A stretch of 64,000 nt of DNA from Flavobacterium sp. LPB0248 (GTDB taxonomy: Bacteria > Bacteroidota > Bacteroidia > Flavobacteriales > Flavobacteriaceae), in contig NZ_CP058246.1 in the NCBI RefSeq assembly GCF_013388355.1, positions 2,418,001 to 2,482,000 on the forward strand, written 5' to 3'. Positions within the stretch are counted from its first letter, which is position 1. Each line of letters opens with the position of its first letter. This document shows positions 7,912 to 16,691 of the stretch, piece after piece. The notes beneath the pieces are model-generated. The model was given only the letters and a program-made list of their open reading frames with translations. It did not search any database and was not told where the DNA came from. The position numbers were made by a program, and so were the translations under genes.

Positions 7912-9150
7912 ATGATTTTAGAAATGAAAGTCCCATCACCAGGGGAGTCAATAAAAGAAGTTGAAATTGCAACTTGGTTAGTAAAAGACGGAGATTATGT
8001 AGAGAAAGATCAGGCTATTGCTGAAGTTGATTCAGACAAAGCTACTCTTGAATTGCCTGCTGAAATGAGCGGTGTGATTACACTAAAAGCTGAAGAAGGT
8101 GATACAGTTGCAGTAGGCGCTGTAGTTTGTTTAATTGATACAGATGCTGCAAAACCAGCAGGAGGCGAGTCTGCAGCTCCAGTAGCGGAAGCTCCAAAAG
8201 CGGAAGCTCCAAAGGCAGAAGCACCAAAAGCTGAGGCTCCAAAAGCAGCTCCAGCGGCAGCACCGAGTTACGCAGCAGGAACTCCATCTCCAGCAGCAAG
8301 AAAAATATTAGATGAAAAAAATATTGCTCCAGCAACAGTTTCAGGAACTGGAAAAGGAGGAAGAATCACTAAAGATGATGCTGTAAATGCAGTACCTTCT
8401 ATGGGAACTCCAACTGGTGGAAGCCGTGGAACTGAGCGTACAAAATTATCTATGTTACGTCGTAAAGTAGCAGAAAGATTGGTTTCGGCTAAAAACGAAA
8501 CAGCTATGCTTACTACTTTCAACGAAGTAAACATGACACCAATCAACCAAATTCGTAACGAGTACAAAGATGCATTCAAAGCTAAACATGGTGGTTTAGG
8601 TTTAGGATTCATGTCATTCTTTACAAAAGCAGTTACAAGAGCTTTACAATTATATCCAGATGTTAACTCAATGATGGATGGTGATTACAAAATCGCTTAT
8701 GATTTTGCTGACATCTCAATCGCAGTTTCTGGACCAAAAGGATTAATGGTTCCTGTTGTTCGTAATGCTGAATTATTAACTTTCCGTGGAATTGAAGCTG
8801 AAATCAAAAGATTAGCTTTGAGAGCTCGTGATGGTCAAATTACAGTTGACGATATGACTGGAGGAACGTTCACAATCACAAATGGTGGTGTTTTCGGAAG
8901 TATGTTATCTACTCCAATCATCAACCCTCCTCAGTCAGGAATTTTAGGAATGCACAACATCATCGAGCGTCCAATCGCTGTAAACGGGAAAGTTGAAATT
9001 CACCCAATGATGTATGTTGCTCTTTCTTACGACCACAGAATCATCGACGGACGTGAGTCAGTTGGTTTCTTAGTTGCTGTAAAAGAAGCTTTAGAAAATC
9101 CAGTAGAATTATTGATGAATGGCGACGCTAAACGCGCTTTAGAGTTGTAA
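7912..9150 (+). CDS. sucB: 2-oxoglutarate dehydrogenase E2 (dihydrolipoyl succinyltransferase)
   Basis: The 412-residue E2 transfers succinyl groups from the lipoyl arm to CoA. Residues 1-77 form one lipoyl domain with the lipoylated Lys43 in [13 protein letters not shown] flexible Ala/Pro/Lys linker with four tandem EAPKA units covers about 92-115. A peripheral subunit-binding domain starts at [13 protein letters not shown] and contains [13 protein letters not shown]. The catalytic domain ends with the acyltransferase motif SYDHRIIDG, giving His375 and Asp379. The gene is directly downstream of sucA. A strong terminator follows it. Confidence 0.96.
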   Translation: MILEMKVPSPGESIKEVEIATWLVKDGDYVEKDQAIAEVDSDKATLELPAEMSGVITLKAEEGDTVAVGAVVCLIDTDAAKPAGGESAAPVAEAPKAEAPKAEAPKAEAPKAAPAAAPSYAAGTPSPAARKILDEKNIAPATVSGTGKGGRITKDDAVNAVPSMGTPTGGSRGTERTKLSMLRRKVAERLVSAKNETAMLTTFNEVNMTPINQIRNEYKDAFKAKHGGLGLGFMSFFTKAVTRALQLYPDVNSMMDGDYKIAYDFADISIAVSGPKGLMVPVVRNAELLTFRGIEAEIKRLALRARDGQITVDDMTGGTFTITNGGVFGSMLSTPIINPPQSGILGMHNIIERPIAVNGKVEIHPMMYVALSYDHRIIDGRESVGFLVAVKEALENPVELLMNGDAKRALEL

Positions 9151-9172
9151 TTTTAAGAATTTTCCACATTAT

Positions 9173-9209
9173 AAAAAGCCTGTTCTAGTGAAAGAACAGG
9201 CTTTTTTTT
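9173..9209 (+). terminator. Rho-independent terminator of sucAB
   Basis: AAAAAGCCTGTTCT pairs with AGAACAGGCTTTTT across a short AGTGAA-type loop, followed by a run of eight T. Confidence 0.93.
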
Positions 9210-9284
9210 GCTTAATATTAACTTAAGATTAGCTTAAGATGTTAATTTTTTGAATTAATGAAAATTTTACCCTATAAAAAATAT

Positions 9285-9299
9285 TTTATTTAGAATAAA
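9285..9299. promoter_or_regulatory. Inverted repeat upstream of the first siderophore receptor
   Basis: TTTATT-TAG-AATAAA is a 6-3-6 inverted repeat located just upstream of the receptor promoter. A near copy (TTAATT-CTA-AATAAA, 9352-9366) touches the start codon. An exact-arm copy (TTTATT-CTA-AATAAA, 14209-14223) touches the start of the second receptor. This is a candidate iron-responsive (Fur-type) site. It could also be plain AT-rich leader sequence. Confidence 0.4.
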
Positions 9300-9309
9300 T
9301 AAAAATAAT

Positions 9310-9340
9310 TTGTTTGGTTGCGATTCAGCAATTAAATTTG
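9310..9340 (+). promoter_or_regulatory. Promoter of the first TonB-dependent receptor
   Basis: TTG at 9310-9312, a 20-base spacer and TAAATTTG at 9333-9340 match the Bacteroidota promoter. The second receptor gene has the same 20-base spacing. Confidence 0.7.
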
Positions 9341-9367
9341 CGCTATCAAAATTAATTCTAAATAAAA

Positions 9368-11848
9368 ATGAAATTAAAATTTACGATTTCGCTCTTAACT
9401 TTGTGCTTTGCTCTCTTTACAGGAACTTCTGTTTGGGCACAAGAAAAAGCAACAATAAAAGGTCAGATTAGTTCAGATAGTGGAACAGCAGATAATATAT
9501 CTGTTGCTTTAAAAGGAACAAAAATAGGAACAAACACAGATGTTTATGGTAACTATGAAATAAAGAACCTTAAACCAGGAACTTATATCCTAAGAATTTC
9601 AGCACTTGGATTTACATCTAAAGAAAAAAGTATCACTATTAATAGTGGAGACGAACTAATTGAAAATTTCACTATTGCTTCAAACTCTGAGCAGTTAAGC
9701 GAAATTGTAATTAACGGAAATGCTAAAAAAAACACATTTGCTCGTAAAGAAACACAGCAAGTGTCAAGATTACCACTAAAAAATCTGGAAAACCCACAAG
9801 TATACACCACAATAACGGCCGATCTTTTAAAAGAACAAGTTGTTACAAATATTGATGATGCCCTTAAAAATGCACCAGGATTGTCACCACTTTGGGCTTC
9901 TACTGGTCGCGGAGGCGATGGAGCTGGATATTACTCGTTAAGAGGTTTTGCTGTACAGCCAACTATGATTAACGGATTGCCAGGATTAACAAACGGAGGT
10001 TTGGATCCTGCAAATATTGAGAAAATCGAAGTTATCAAAGGGCCTTCAGGAACTTTATTCGGAAGTAGCCTAATCTCTTATGGAGGTTTAATTAACTTAA
10101 CTACAAAAAAGCCTTACGATCATTTTGGAGGCGAGGTTAACTACACTGCAGGAAGCAACGGATTAAACAGAGTTACTGCAGATATTAATACTCCTGTAGA
10201 TGATGAGCACAGAATTAATTTCCGTGTAAATACAGCTTACCACACAGAAAATAGCTTTCAAGATGCTGGATTCAAAAAATCGTTCTTTTTTGCTCCATCA
10301 TTATCTTACCAAGTAAATGATAGACTTTCGTTTTTCATCAATACTGAATTCATGAATAACAAGCAGACCAATGCAACTATGTTATTCTTAGATAGAGCTG
10401 CTCCTTTAAGAGTTCATAATATGGATGAATTAGGTTATGATAACAAGCGTTCTTATACTAGCAATGAATTAGCTATTGAAACTCCTTCTTACAACTTACA
10501 AGGTCAGATGATGTATAAATTTAATGACCAATGGACTTCTCAAACTGTAGTTTCAAGAGGATCTTCTTCATCTAACGGTTACTATAGCTATCTATATGAA
10601 GGCACACAATTTGCTCCAACTCAAATAAGTGAAGGAATTGTTTTAGGACGTTCTATGAACTACCAAAATTCAACAACTTTAACGACAGATATTCAGCAAA
10701 ATTTTATTGGAGACTTTAAAATAGGAAGTTTAAGAAATCGTATTGTTGTTGGTTTAGATTACTTCAATAGAGGAATGGTTGACAATAGCTCTAACTACGT
10801 AAGAAATGGTAATGTTTATATTGGTAATTTAGATGTAGCGACTGTGAATCAATATCTGTATCAAATTACTGATCCAACTAAATATATTACCAATGGTGAT
10901 AACGGAAATTTAACCAAAGCTGGAGTTGATGCTCTTATTGCCAATGCAGGAATTAGCATGAACAAGTCTAAACAAGAAGTTTACAGCGCTTATTTTTCTG
11001 ATGTAATCAATTTCACTCCTGCCTTATCTGCAATGGCAAGTTTGCGTGTTGACCGTTTTGTAACTGCTGGTGATTTATCAACAAAAGCTGATGATTATAA
11101 CCAAACCGCATTCTCTCCTAAATTTGGTATCGTTTACCAGCCAATTATAGATAAAGTATCTCTTTTTGCTAACTATATGGATGGCTTTGCTAATTCTGCT
11201 CCAGTAACAGAAATTTTAGCAGATGGAAGTACTCGTCCGAGAACTTTTAAACCAGAGCATGCTAACCAATTCGAAATTGGAACAAAATTAAATATATTCA
11301 AAGACAAACTTTACGCTACATTCAGCTACTACGATATTCAAGTAAAAGATCAAGTTTATGTAGTTTATACAGCAACATCTCAGACACCTCACCAAGATGG
11401 AGCGCAAAGAAACAAAGGTTTTGAAGCAGAATTTGTCGCAAACCCTATTAATGGACTAAACATCGTTGCTGGTTACAGTTATGTAGATGCTATCTTAAAT
11501 GCTGGAGACCCTTCTTTTATAGGGAGAAGACCTGAGAGTTCAGGGCCAAGAAACACTGCAAATCTTTGGGCTAGCTACAAATTCCCAGAAGGCGATTTAC
11601 AAGGTTTTGGTTTAGGTTTTGGAGGAAACTACGCCGACAAAAACTTAATCATGAACAGAAATGGAGTTGGTCAGTTTGCATTACCTTCTTATACTGTTTT
11701 AAACTCTTCTATTTTCTATGGAACAGAGAAATACACTTTGACATTAAAATTAGACAATATTGCTAATGTTGATACTTATGATGGTTGGTCAACAATTCAT
11801 CCAAGAAACATGAGAACTGTGGCAGCAAGTTTCTCTTATAGATTCTAA
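9368..11848 (+). CDS. TonB-dependent siderophore receptor with carboxypeptidase-like regulatory domain
   Basis: The 826-residue protein has a signal peptide (MKLKFTISLLTLCFALFTGT to VWAQ). A CarboxypepD_reg-like domain covers about 30-110 (VALKGTKIGTNTDVYGNYEI, LKPGTYILRISALGF). A plug domain follows (NIDDALKNAPGL, YYSLRGF, IEKIEVIKGPSGTLFGS), then a 22-strand-type barrel ending in the aromatic AASFSYRF. The GPSGTLFGS and RPRTFKPEHANQFEIGTKL stretches are typical of siderophore receptors. No STN signalling domain is present, so it is not a transducer. It is closely similar to the receptor at 14224, apparently a tandem paralogue. Neighbouring PepSY, DUF3325 and DUF3649 genes support iron uptake. 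The actual siderophore is unknown. Confidence 0.92.
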   Translation: MKLKFTISLLTLCFALFTGTSVWAQEKATIKGQISSDSGTADNISVALKGTKIGTNTDVYGNYEIKNLKPGTYILRISALGFTSKEKSITINSGDELIENFTIASNSEQLSEIVINGNAKKNTFARKETQQVSRLPLKNLENPQVYTTITADLLKEQVVTNIDDALKNAPGLSPLWASTGRGGDGAGYYSLRGFAVQPTMINGLPGLTNGGLDPANIEKIEVIKGPSGTLFGSSLISYGGLINLTTKKPYDHFGGEVNYTAGSNGLNRVTADINTPVDDEHRINFRVNTAYHTENSFQDAGFKKSFFFAPSLSYQVNDRLSFFINTEFMNNKQTNATMLFLDRAAPLRVHNMDELGYDNKRSYTSNELAIETPSYNLQGQMMYKFNDQWTSQTVVSRGSSSSNGYYSYLYEGTQFAPTQISEGIVLGRSMNYQNSTTLTTDIQQNFIGDFKIGSLRNRIVVGLDYFNRGMVDNSSNYVRNGNVYIGNLDVATVNQYLYQITDPTKYITNGDNGNLTKAGVDALIANAGISMNKSKQEVYSAYFSDVINFTPALSAMASLRVDRFVTAGDLSTKADDYNQTAFSPKFGIVYQPIIDKVSLFANYMDGFANSAPVTEILADGSTRPRTFKPEHANQFEIGTKLNIFKDKLYATFSYYDIQVKDQVYVVYTATSQTPHQDGAQRNKGFEAEFVANPINGLNIVAGYSYVDAILNAGDPSFIGRRPESSGPRNTANLWASYKFPEGDLQGFGLGFGGNYADKNLIMNRNGVGQFALPSYTVLNSSIFYGTEKYTLTLKLDNIANVDTYDGWSTIHPRNMRTVAASFSYRF

Positions 11849-11857
11849 TAAAACAAC

Positions 11858-11889
11858 AAAAACACCTTCCTAGATGGAAGGTGTTTTTT
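11858..11889 (+). terminator. Terminator after the first receptor gene
   Basis: AAAAACACCTTCC pairs with GGAAGGTGTTTTT across a TAGAT loop and ends in a T-run. It lies between the receptor and the small membrane genes, so it likely sets receptor mRNA above that of the downstream genes. Confidence 0.85.
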
Positions 11890-11898
11890 AAATTTTAA

Positions 11899-12237
11899 AT
11901 GATTATGATTACAATTGCCAGTCTTATCGTTTTCTTAGCTTTTTACGCACTGTATTATACTTCGAAAAGAGCCGTTTTATCATATGATTTAGGTTTTGAA
12001 AAATGGATGCAGAAAAATCCAAAGCAAACTAAAATCATCGGATTGATGCTCTTGCTTACTGCTTATGCAATGTGGCTTTTTACACAATCATTGGGTTGCG
12101 GAACATTGATGTTTTTTATTCAACTAATGACAGTTGGAAGCTTAATCATTATTCTTAAACCTTTAAAAAAAATAAACAGTAAGTTACTTTTGGCTCTATT
12201 AATTTTTATTGCCGTAACTGAATTTTATTACAACTAA
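11899..12237 (+). CDS. DUF3325-like small inner-membrane protein of iron uptake cluster
   Basis: The 112-residue protein has about four hydrophobic segments: residues 3-20, 45-63, 66-85 and 93-108. Its length, helix pattern and position with a DUF3649-like gene and a PepSY gene behind a siderophore receptor match DUF3325 iron-uptake-associated proteins. The match is from pattern and context, not from a search. The gene starts only ten bases after the receptor terminator. It could start at the first or second of two close ATGs (11899, 11905). The role in iron release or transport is unproven for the family. Confidence 0.6.
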   Translation: MIMITIASLIVFLAFYALYYTSKRAVLSYDLGFEKWMQKNPKQTKIIGLMLLLTAYAMWLFTQSLGCGTLMFFIQLMTVGSLIIILKPLKKINSKLLLALLIFIAVTEFYYN

Positions 12238-12256
12238 AATCTACTTTAATTATACC

Positions 12257-12559
12257 ATGCCAGCAAATTCAAAATATCTAAACCCTTCTTTTTGGCCTCG
12301 TTTTTCCAAAATTACTGCTGCAATTTTAGGCGGATACTTTGTTTCTGTTACTTTTCACTTGGCCTTAGCTGCTTGGTTTAGCCGCAAAGATGTATTAATC
12401 ACAATGGCTTTCACCGGTTTTATTCTATGGGTAGCCTTAATGATTATTGCTTTCTTAGCCAAAAGCGGTTGGAAAATTTGGGGAGTTTACATACTGTTGT
12501 CTTTACTTTTTTGTCTTTTCATTTATTTGGGTCAAACCTATAACCATACGGCACAATAA
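12257..12559 (+). CDS. DUF3649-like small inner-membrane protein of iron uptake cluster
   Basis: The 100-residue protein has three predicted membrane helices (about 17-38, 49-68 and 75-92). The RFSKITAAILGGYFVSVTFH stretch near the start resembles DUF3649 proteins, which in other phyla sit beside DUF3325 and PepSY genes in siderophore loci. It follows the DUF3325-like gene by 19 bases and precedes the PepSY gene by 5 bases, so the three are surely one operon. Biochemical function is unknown. Confidence 0.6.
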   Translation: MPANSKYLNPSFWPRFSKITAAILGGYFVSVTFHLALAAWFSRKDVLITMAFTGFILWVALMIIAFLAKSGWKIWGVYILLSLLFCLFIYLGQTYNHTAQ

Positions 12560-12564
12560 TATTT

Positions 12565-14112
12565 ATGAATAACCGTCATTACAATATCTATTTTCATACA
12601 CATACTGTCAGCGGCATCGTTATCAGTGTAGTTCTTTTTGTAATTTTCTTTGCTGGATCTTTTTCTTTTTTTAGAGATGAAATCATCAATTGGGAAAGAA
12701 GTGAATCTACAGCAATCACAAAAGAAATTCAATTAGATTACAATGATGCACTTCAGCATCTTGACAAAAAATATGTCTTGAACGGAAGAAATATTACCAT
12801 TTCTAAACCTTCTGTAGAAAATAGAGTTGCTATATATATGGAAGGAACCAAAGATACATTGGCTCCTAAAAAACAACAGGCTGGAGAATTCTTCTATCTC
12901 GACAACAAAAACTACAAAACCTATACTTATCAAGAATCTTATTCGTTAGGCGAACTCTTATATCGCCTACATTTTCTAGCGCAAATTCCTTATCCTGCAG
13001 GATATTATTTGGCGGGATTTACAGCTTTGTTCTTTCTTTTTGCAATCATAACAGGAGTTTTATTGCATTGGAACAAAATCGTGTCTAACTTTTATATGTT
13101 CCGTCCAAAAGAAAAATTAAAAACACTTTGGACAGACGCACACACTGCTTTAGGAATGATTGGTTTGCCTTTCCAATTTGTATACGCGGTTACAGGAGCA
13201 TTTTTTATGATTAAGCTTTTAATTGTAGCACCGGCTGTAATGGCTTTGTATAAAGGAGATCAAGATAAATTATATAAGGAGTTAGAATACATTGACCCTG
13301 ATTATAAGTTTGAAAATAAAAAACTGGCAGATCCTTTTAATATTAATGAACTAGTTGCCAAAACTAAAAAGAACTGGACTGATTTTGAAATTACCCGAGT
13401 TTTTATCCAAAATTATGGAGATGCCAATATGCATGTTTTGGTAGAAGGTGAGCTTCTTAATCACAAAAAATTTACTGGAATAGGAAAAGTAGTTTACCGA
13501 ATTGCTGACGGAAAAGAAATTGCGAAAAAAGATCCTGTTTTACATACCAGTTATCTAGATGTTGTAAAAAATGTCTTGTACCGAATACATTTTGGCGATT
13601 ATGGCGGATATGCATTGAAAATCGTAAGTTTCATTTTAGGAATTATAACTTGTTTCGTCATTATTTCTGGAGTTATGATTTGGCTTGTTGCTCGACAGAA
13701 AAACAATATGCCTGAAAAGAAAAGACGTTTCAATAATGCTGTTGTTCGCATTTATCTAGCAATCTGCTTAAGCATGTATCCAATTACGGCATTGGCTTTT
13801 ATAGGAAGCAAAATATTTTATCCTTTAAGCCAATCTAATTTATATGCGCTTTATTTTGGAGGGTGGTTGATACTTACCATATTCTTCATCATTAAAAAGA
13901 ATGACGCTTTTACCAATAAATTCTCTTTGATTTCAGGAAGTATTTTAGGTTTTTTAATTCCAGTTACCAACGGAATCGTTTCTGGAGATTGGTTTTGGAA
14001 TTCTTTTATGCAAAACAAATTTCAGATTGTCTTTATCGATGTTTTCTGGATTTTCCTGGCAGCAATTTCATTATATACCGCTTATCATTTAAAACCTAAG
14101 AAAACAAATTAG
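12565..14112 (+). CDS. PepSY-associated membrane protein (iron-siderophore reductase-like)
   Basis: The 515-residue membrane protein starts with NIYFHTHTVSGIVISVVLFV and continues FFAGSFSFFRDEI, the first helix of the PepSY_TM family. Later helices include YPAGYYLAGFTALFFLFAII, TALGMIGLPFQFVYAVTGAF and GGYALKIVSFILGIITCFVI. Two periplasmic stretches between helices hold PepSY-like folds. His residues at helix ends (HTH near 12-14, HW near 168, HTA near 193, HF near 347) could bind haem, as in iron-siderophore reductases such as FoxB/PiuB. The C-terminus adds three further helices beyond the shorter paralogue at 16692. Reductive release of iron from imported siderophores is inferred. Confidence 0.8.
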   Translation: MNNRHYNIYFHTHTVSGIVISVVLFVIFFAGSFSFFRDEIINWERSESTAITKEIQLDYNDALQHLDKKYVLNGRNITISKPSVENRVAIYMEGTKDTLAPKKQQAGEFFYLDNKNYKTYTYQESYSLGELLYRLHFLAQIPYPAGYYLAGFTALFFLFAIITGVLLHWNKIVSNFYMFRPKEKLKTLWTDAHTALGMIGLPFQFVYAVTGAFFMIKLLIVAPAVMALYKGDQDKLYKELEYIDPDYKFENKKLADPFNINELVAKTKKNWTDFEITRVFIQNYGDANMHVLVEGELLNHKKFTGIGKVVYRIADGKEIAKKDPVLHTSYLDVVKNVLYRIHFGDYGGYALKIVSFILGIITCFVIISGVMIWLVARQKNNMPEKKRRFNNAVVRIYLAICLSMYPITALAFIGSKIFYPLSQSNLYALYFGGWLILTIFFIIKKNDAFTNKFSLISGSILGFLIPVTNGIVSGDWFWNSFMQNKFQIVFIDVFWIFLAAISLYTAYHLKPKKTN

Positions 14113-14166
14113 CACATAAACACTTTATTGGTTATTATAATTTCTTTCTTGTAATACATATTGCAA

Positions 14167-14197
14167 TTGGTCATATAAACTATAAGTCTTACTTTTG
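14167..14197 (+). promoter_or_regulatory. Promoter of the second TonB-dependent receptor
   Basis: TTG at 14167-14169, a 20-base spacer and TACTTTTG at 14190-14197 match the Bacteroidota consensus. The TTTATT-CTA-AATAAA inverted repeat at 14209-14223 lies between the expected transcription start and the ATG. Confidence 0.7.
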
Positions 14198-14208
14198 CCC
14201 AATCAATA

Positions 14209-14223
14209 TTTATTCTAAATAAA
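14209..14223. promoter_or_regulatory. Inverted repeat abutting the second receptor start codon
   Basis: TTTATT-CTA-AATAAA has the same 6-bp arms as the repeat at 9285-9299 and ends one base before the ATG. It is a possible shared operator of the two receptors, or it may simply provide the A-rich translation start region. Confidence 0.4.
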
Positions 14224-16677
14224 ATGAGAGGGAAATTTGCAGTAGCATTAATTGGTCTTTGCTTTATATTATTTGCGCAAACATCGGCTTTAGCGCAACA
14301 AAAAACAGTTATTAAAGGAACTATTACATCCGTAAATAATGAACCTTTAGAAAATGTTTCAGTACAATTAAGAGGAACTAAAATTGGCGCTCTTACAGAC
14401 AGTCAAGGTTTATACGAAATAAAGAATATTAGCGAAGGAAGCTACACGCTGCGCATTTCGGCACTTGGCCACACCTCAAAAGAAAAGAAAATTATTGTTA
14501 GCGGTGAACCCGAAATTATAGAAAACTTTACTATTTCTACTAATACTGAAGAGCTTGAAGAAGTTTTCATTAAAGGAAACATCAATAAATATAACAAATC
14601 TGAGAGTCCTTTTGTCTCAAAAATGCAGATTAAAAATCTCGAAAACTCACAGGTTTATAGCGTTGTTCCAAAAAGTTTAATGAGAGATCAATTGGTGATT
14701 AACCAAGATGATGCTTTAAAAAATGTACCAGGATTATACCAGCTTTGGGCTGCAACAGGAAAAGTTGGCGATGGAGGTTCGTATTTTGCCTCTCGCGGAT
14801 TTGTAACGCAAAGTTTATTAAGAGATGGAATCGCCGGAAAAATCACCAACAGTGTTGATGCAGCGAATCTAGAAAGAATTGAAAGTATAAAAGGACCTTC
14901 AGCAACACTTTTTGGAAGCATCCTAACTTCTTATGGCGGATTAATTAATCGAGTTACCAAAAAACCTACAGAAACTTTTAGAGGAGACATCAGCTATCAA
15001 TCTGGAAGCTATGGATTAAACAGATTATCGGCAGATTTTAATACCCCATTAAATGATGACAAAACGGCGCTACTGAGAATAAATGCAGCTTACAACGATG
15101 CAAATACTTTTCAGGACTACGGAAAAAACAGAAGCTACTTTTTTGCTCCTTCTTTTTTATATAAAATAAATGACAAACTGAATATTTCTATTGATGCAGA
15201 ATTATCAACCGTTAATTCATCATCGCCTGCATTTACTTATATTCCGTACGGACAAACTCCAAAAAGCATCAATTTATATAATGCAAAAGACATTGCCAGA
15301 GACTGGAAAAGATCTTTTACTGGTGGCGAATTCATGATGAATACTAAAACTGCCAATGTTTTTGCGCAAGCTCATTATCAAATCAACGAAAACTGGAAAT
15401 CTCAAACTATTTTCAGCTCAAGCGCCAATCAATCTGACGGACCGCAAGCCTGGTTTTATTTATTAGGAAACAATAAAATGTCTAGAAATGCCTGGAATAT
15501 GGTTGGAAAAGACAATATTGTTGAGTTCCAGCAAAACTTTAATGGCCAGACTGAACTTTTCGGAATGAAACATCAATTGCTTTTTGGCGGAGATATTTTG
15601 AGATCTGAAACCAACAGCAGTCTAGGATATCTTAGCGGAGATCCAAATAATCCATTCAAAACAGATTATGACATTGTGGATTATTCTGCAGCAAATTCTA
15701 ATTATTACAATTTCAATCCAAATAATATTGAGCCGTTATTTGTAAACGGTTACCAATACAGAACCATTACTTCTTTGACAACATATAGCTTGTATGCTGC
15801 AGATGTCATCAATATTACAGATCAGTTAATTCTTTCGGTTGCTTTACGTTTTGATCATTATAAAAACAACGGAACTTACGATCCTTCAACCAATATCAAT
15901 TCGGGAGCTTTTTCGCAAAATGCCTTTTCACCAAAATTGGGACTTGTTTACCAAATTATAAAAGACAAAGTTTCTGTTTTTGGAAACTACCAGAATAGTT
16001 TTAAAAACATTGGCTACTTATTTGCAAACGTCAACGGAAATCCAGAATTAAAACAATTTGATCCTGAAAAAGCAAATCAGTTTGAAGCTGGTTTGAAATT
16101 AAATATCATACAAGATAAATTAAGTGCCAATTTAAGTTACTACAATATTGACGTAAAAAATATTGTTCGCGCTGGACAAGTGGTTAACACAAATGTTCAA
16201 GATGGAAACCAGACAAGCAAAGGTTTTGAAGTTGAAGTTACTGCAAATCCATTTTCTGGTTTAAACTTTATTTTTGGATATGCTAATAACGATAGCAAGC
16301 TAAACAATGCAAATGCAGATGTTAATGGTTTAAGACCTGAAACGGCTGGTCCTGAAAACTTAATTAATTACTGGGTTAGCTACAGCCTTCAGACTTCTAA
16401 ATTAAGAGGATTAGGTTTTGGTATTGGAGGAAATTATGGTAGTGAAACTTTTGTTTACAATAGAAACCCAACAGGTTCAGGAAATCCTGCAGATGTTGAA
16501 ACTTTCGTCTTACCATCGTATTCGATCGTAAACGCTACATTATATTATGATCAGCCAAAATACAGACTCTCTTTAAAAGTAGACAACCTTACAGACGAAC
16601 TTTATTTTAATGGTTATACAACTGTAAATGTGCAAGCTCCAAGAACTTTTATGGGAAGTATAACTTATAAATTTTAA
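14224..16677 (+). CDS. TonB-dependent siderophore receptor (paralogue of the receptor at 9368)
   Basis: The 817-residue protein has a signal peptide (MRGKFAVALIGLCFILFAQT to ALAQ). A CarboxypepD_reg-like domain covers about 28-108 (VQLRGTKIGALTDSQGLYEI, RISALGHTSKEKK). A plug (NQDDALKNVPGLYQLWAATG, ASRGFVTQ, IESIKGPSATLFGS) and a barrel ending MGSITYKF follow. Architecture and many motifs match the receptor at 9368, but the extracellular loops differ, suggesting another siderophore. There is no STN domain. The PepSY gene at 16692 begins 14 bases downstream. Together with the first set this looks like a duplicated receptor plus PepSY module. Confidence 0.92.
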   Translation: MRGKFAVALIGLCFILFAQTSALAQQKTVIKGTITSVNNEPLENVSVQLRGTKIGALTDSQGLYEIKNISEGSYTLRISALGHTSKEKKIIVSGEPEIIENFTISTNTEELEEVFIKGNINKYNKSESPFVSKMQIKNLENSQVYSVVPKSLMRDQLVINQDDALKNVPGLYQLWAATGKVGDGGSYFASRGFVTQSLLRDGIAGKITNSVDAANLERIESIKGPSATLFGSILTSYGGLINRVTKKPTETFRGDISYQSGSYGLNRLSADFNTPLNDDKTALLRINAAYNDANTFQDYGKNRSYFFAPSFLYKINDKLNISIDAELSTVNSSSPAFTYIPYGQTPKSINLYNAKDIARDWKRSFTGGEFMMNTKTANVFAQAHYQINENWKSQTIFSSSANQSDGPQAWFYLLGNNKMSRNAWNMVGKDNIVEFQQNFNGQTELFGMKHQLLFGGDILRSETNSSLGYLSGDPNNPFKTDYDIVDYSAANSNYYNFNPNNIEPLFVNGYQYRTITSLTTYSLYAADVINITDQLILSVALRFDHYKNNGTYDPSTNINSGAFSQNAFSPKLGLVYQIIKDKVSVFGNYQNSFKNIGYLFANVNGNPELKQFDPEKANQFEAGLKLNIIQDKLSANLSYYNIDVKNIVRAGQVVNTNVQDGNQTSKGFEVEVTANPFSGLNFIFGYANNDSKLNNANADVNGLRPETAGPENLINYWVSYSLQTSKLRGLGFGIGGNYGSETFVYNRNPTGSGNPADVETFVLPSYSIVNATLYYDQPKYRLSLKVDNLTDELYFNGYTTVNVQAPRTFMGSITYKF

Positions 16678-16691
16678 GTTTAATTATAAAA

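Noticed and set aside
8185..8250. Tandem repeats that could suggest a CRISPR or satellite
   Set aside because: These are in-frame EAPKA repeats of the E2 linker, with no spacers of constant length.
8078..8612. Minus-strand open frames over the E2 linker
   Set aside because: They arise from the Ala/Pro/Lys-rich repeated linker of sucB in another frame; the low-complexity Leu-rich translation is not protein-like.
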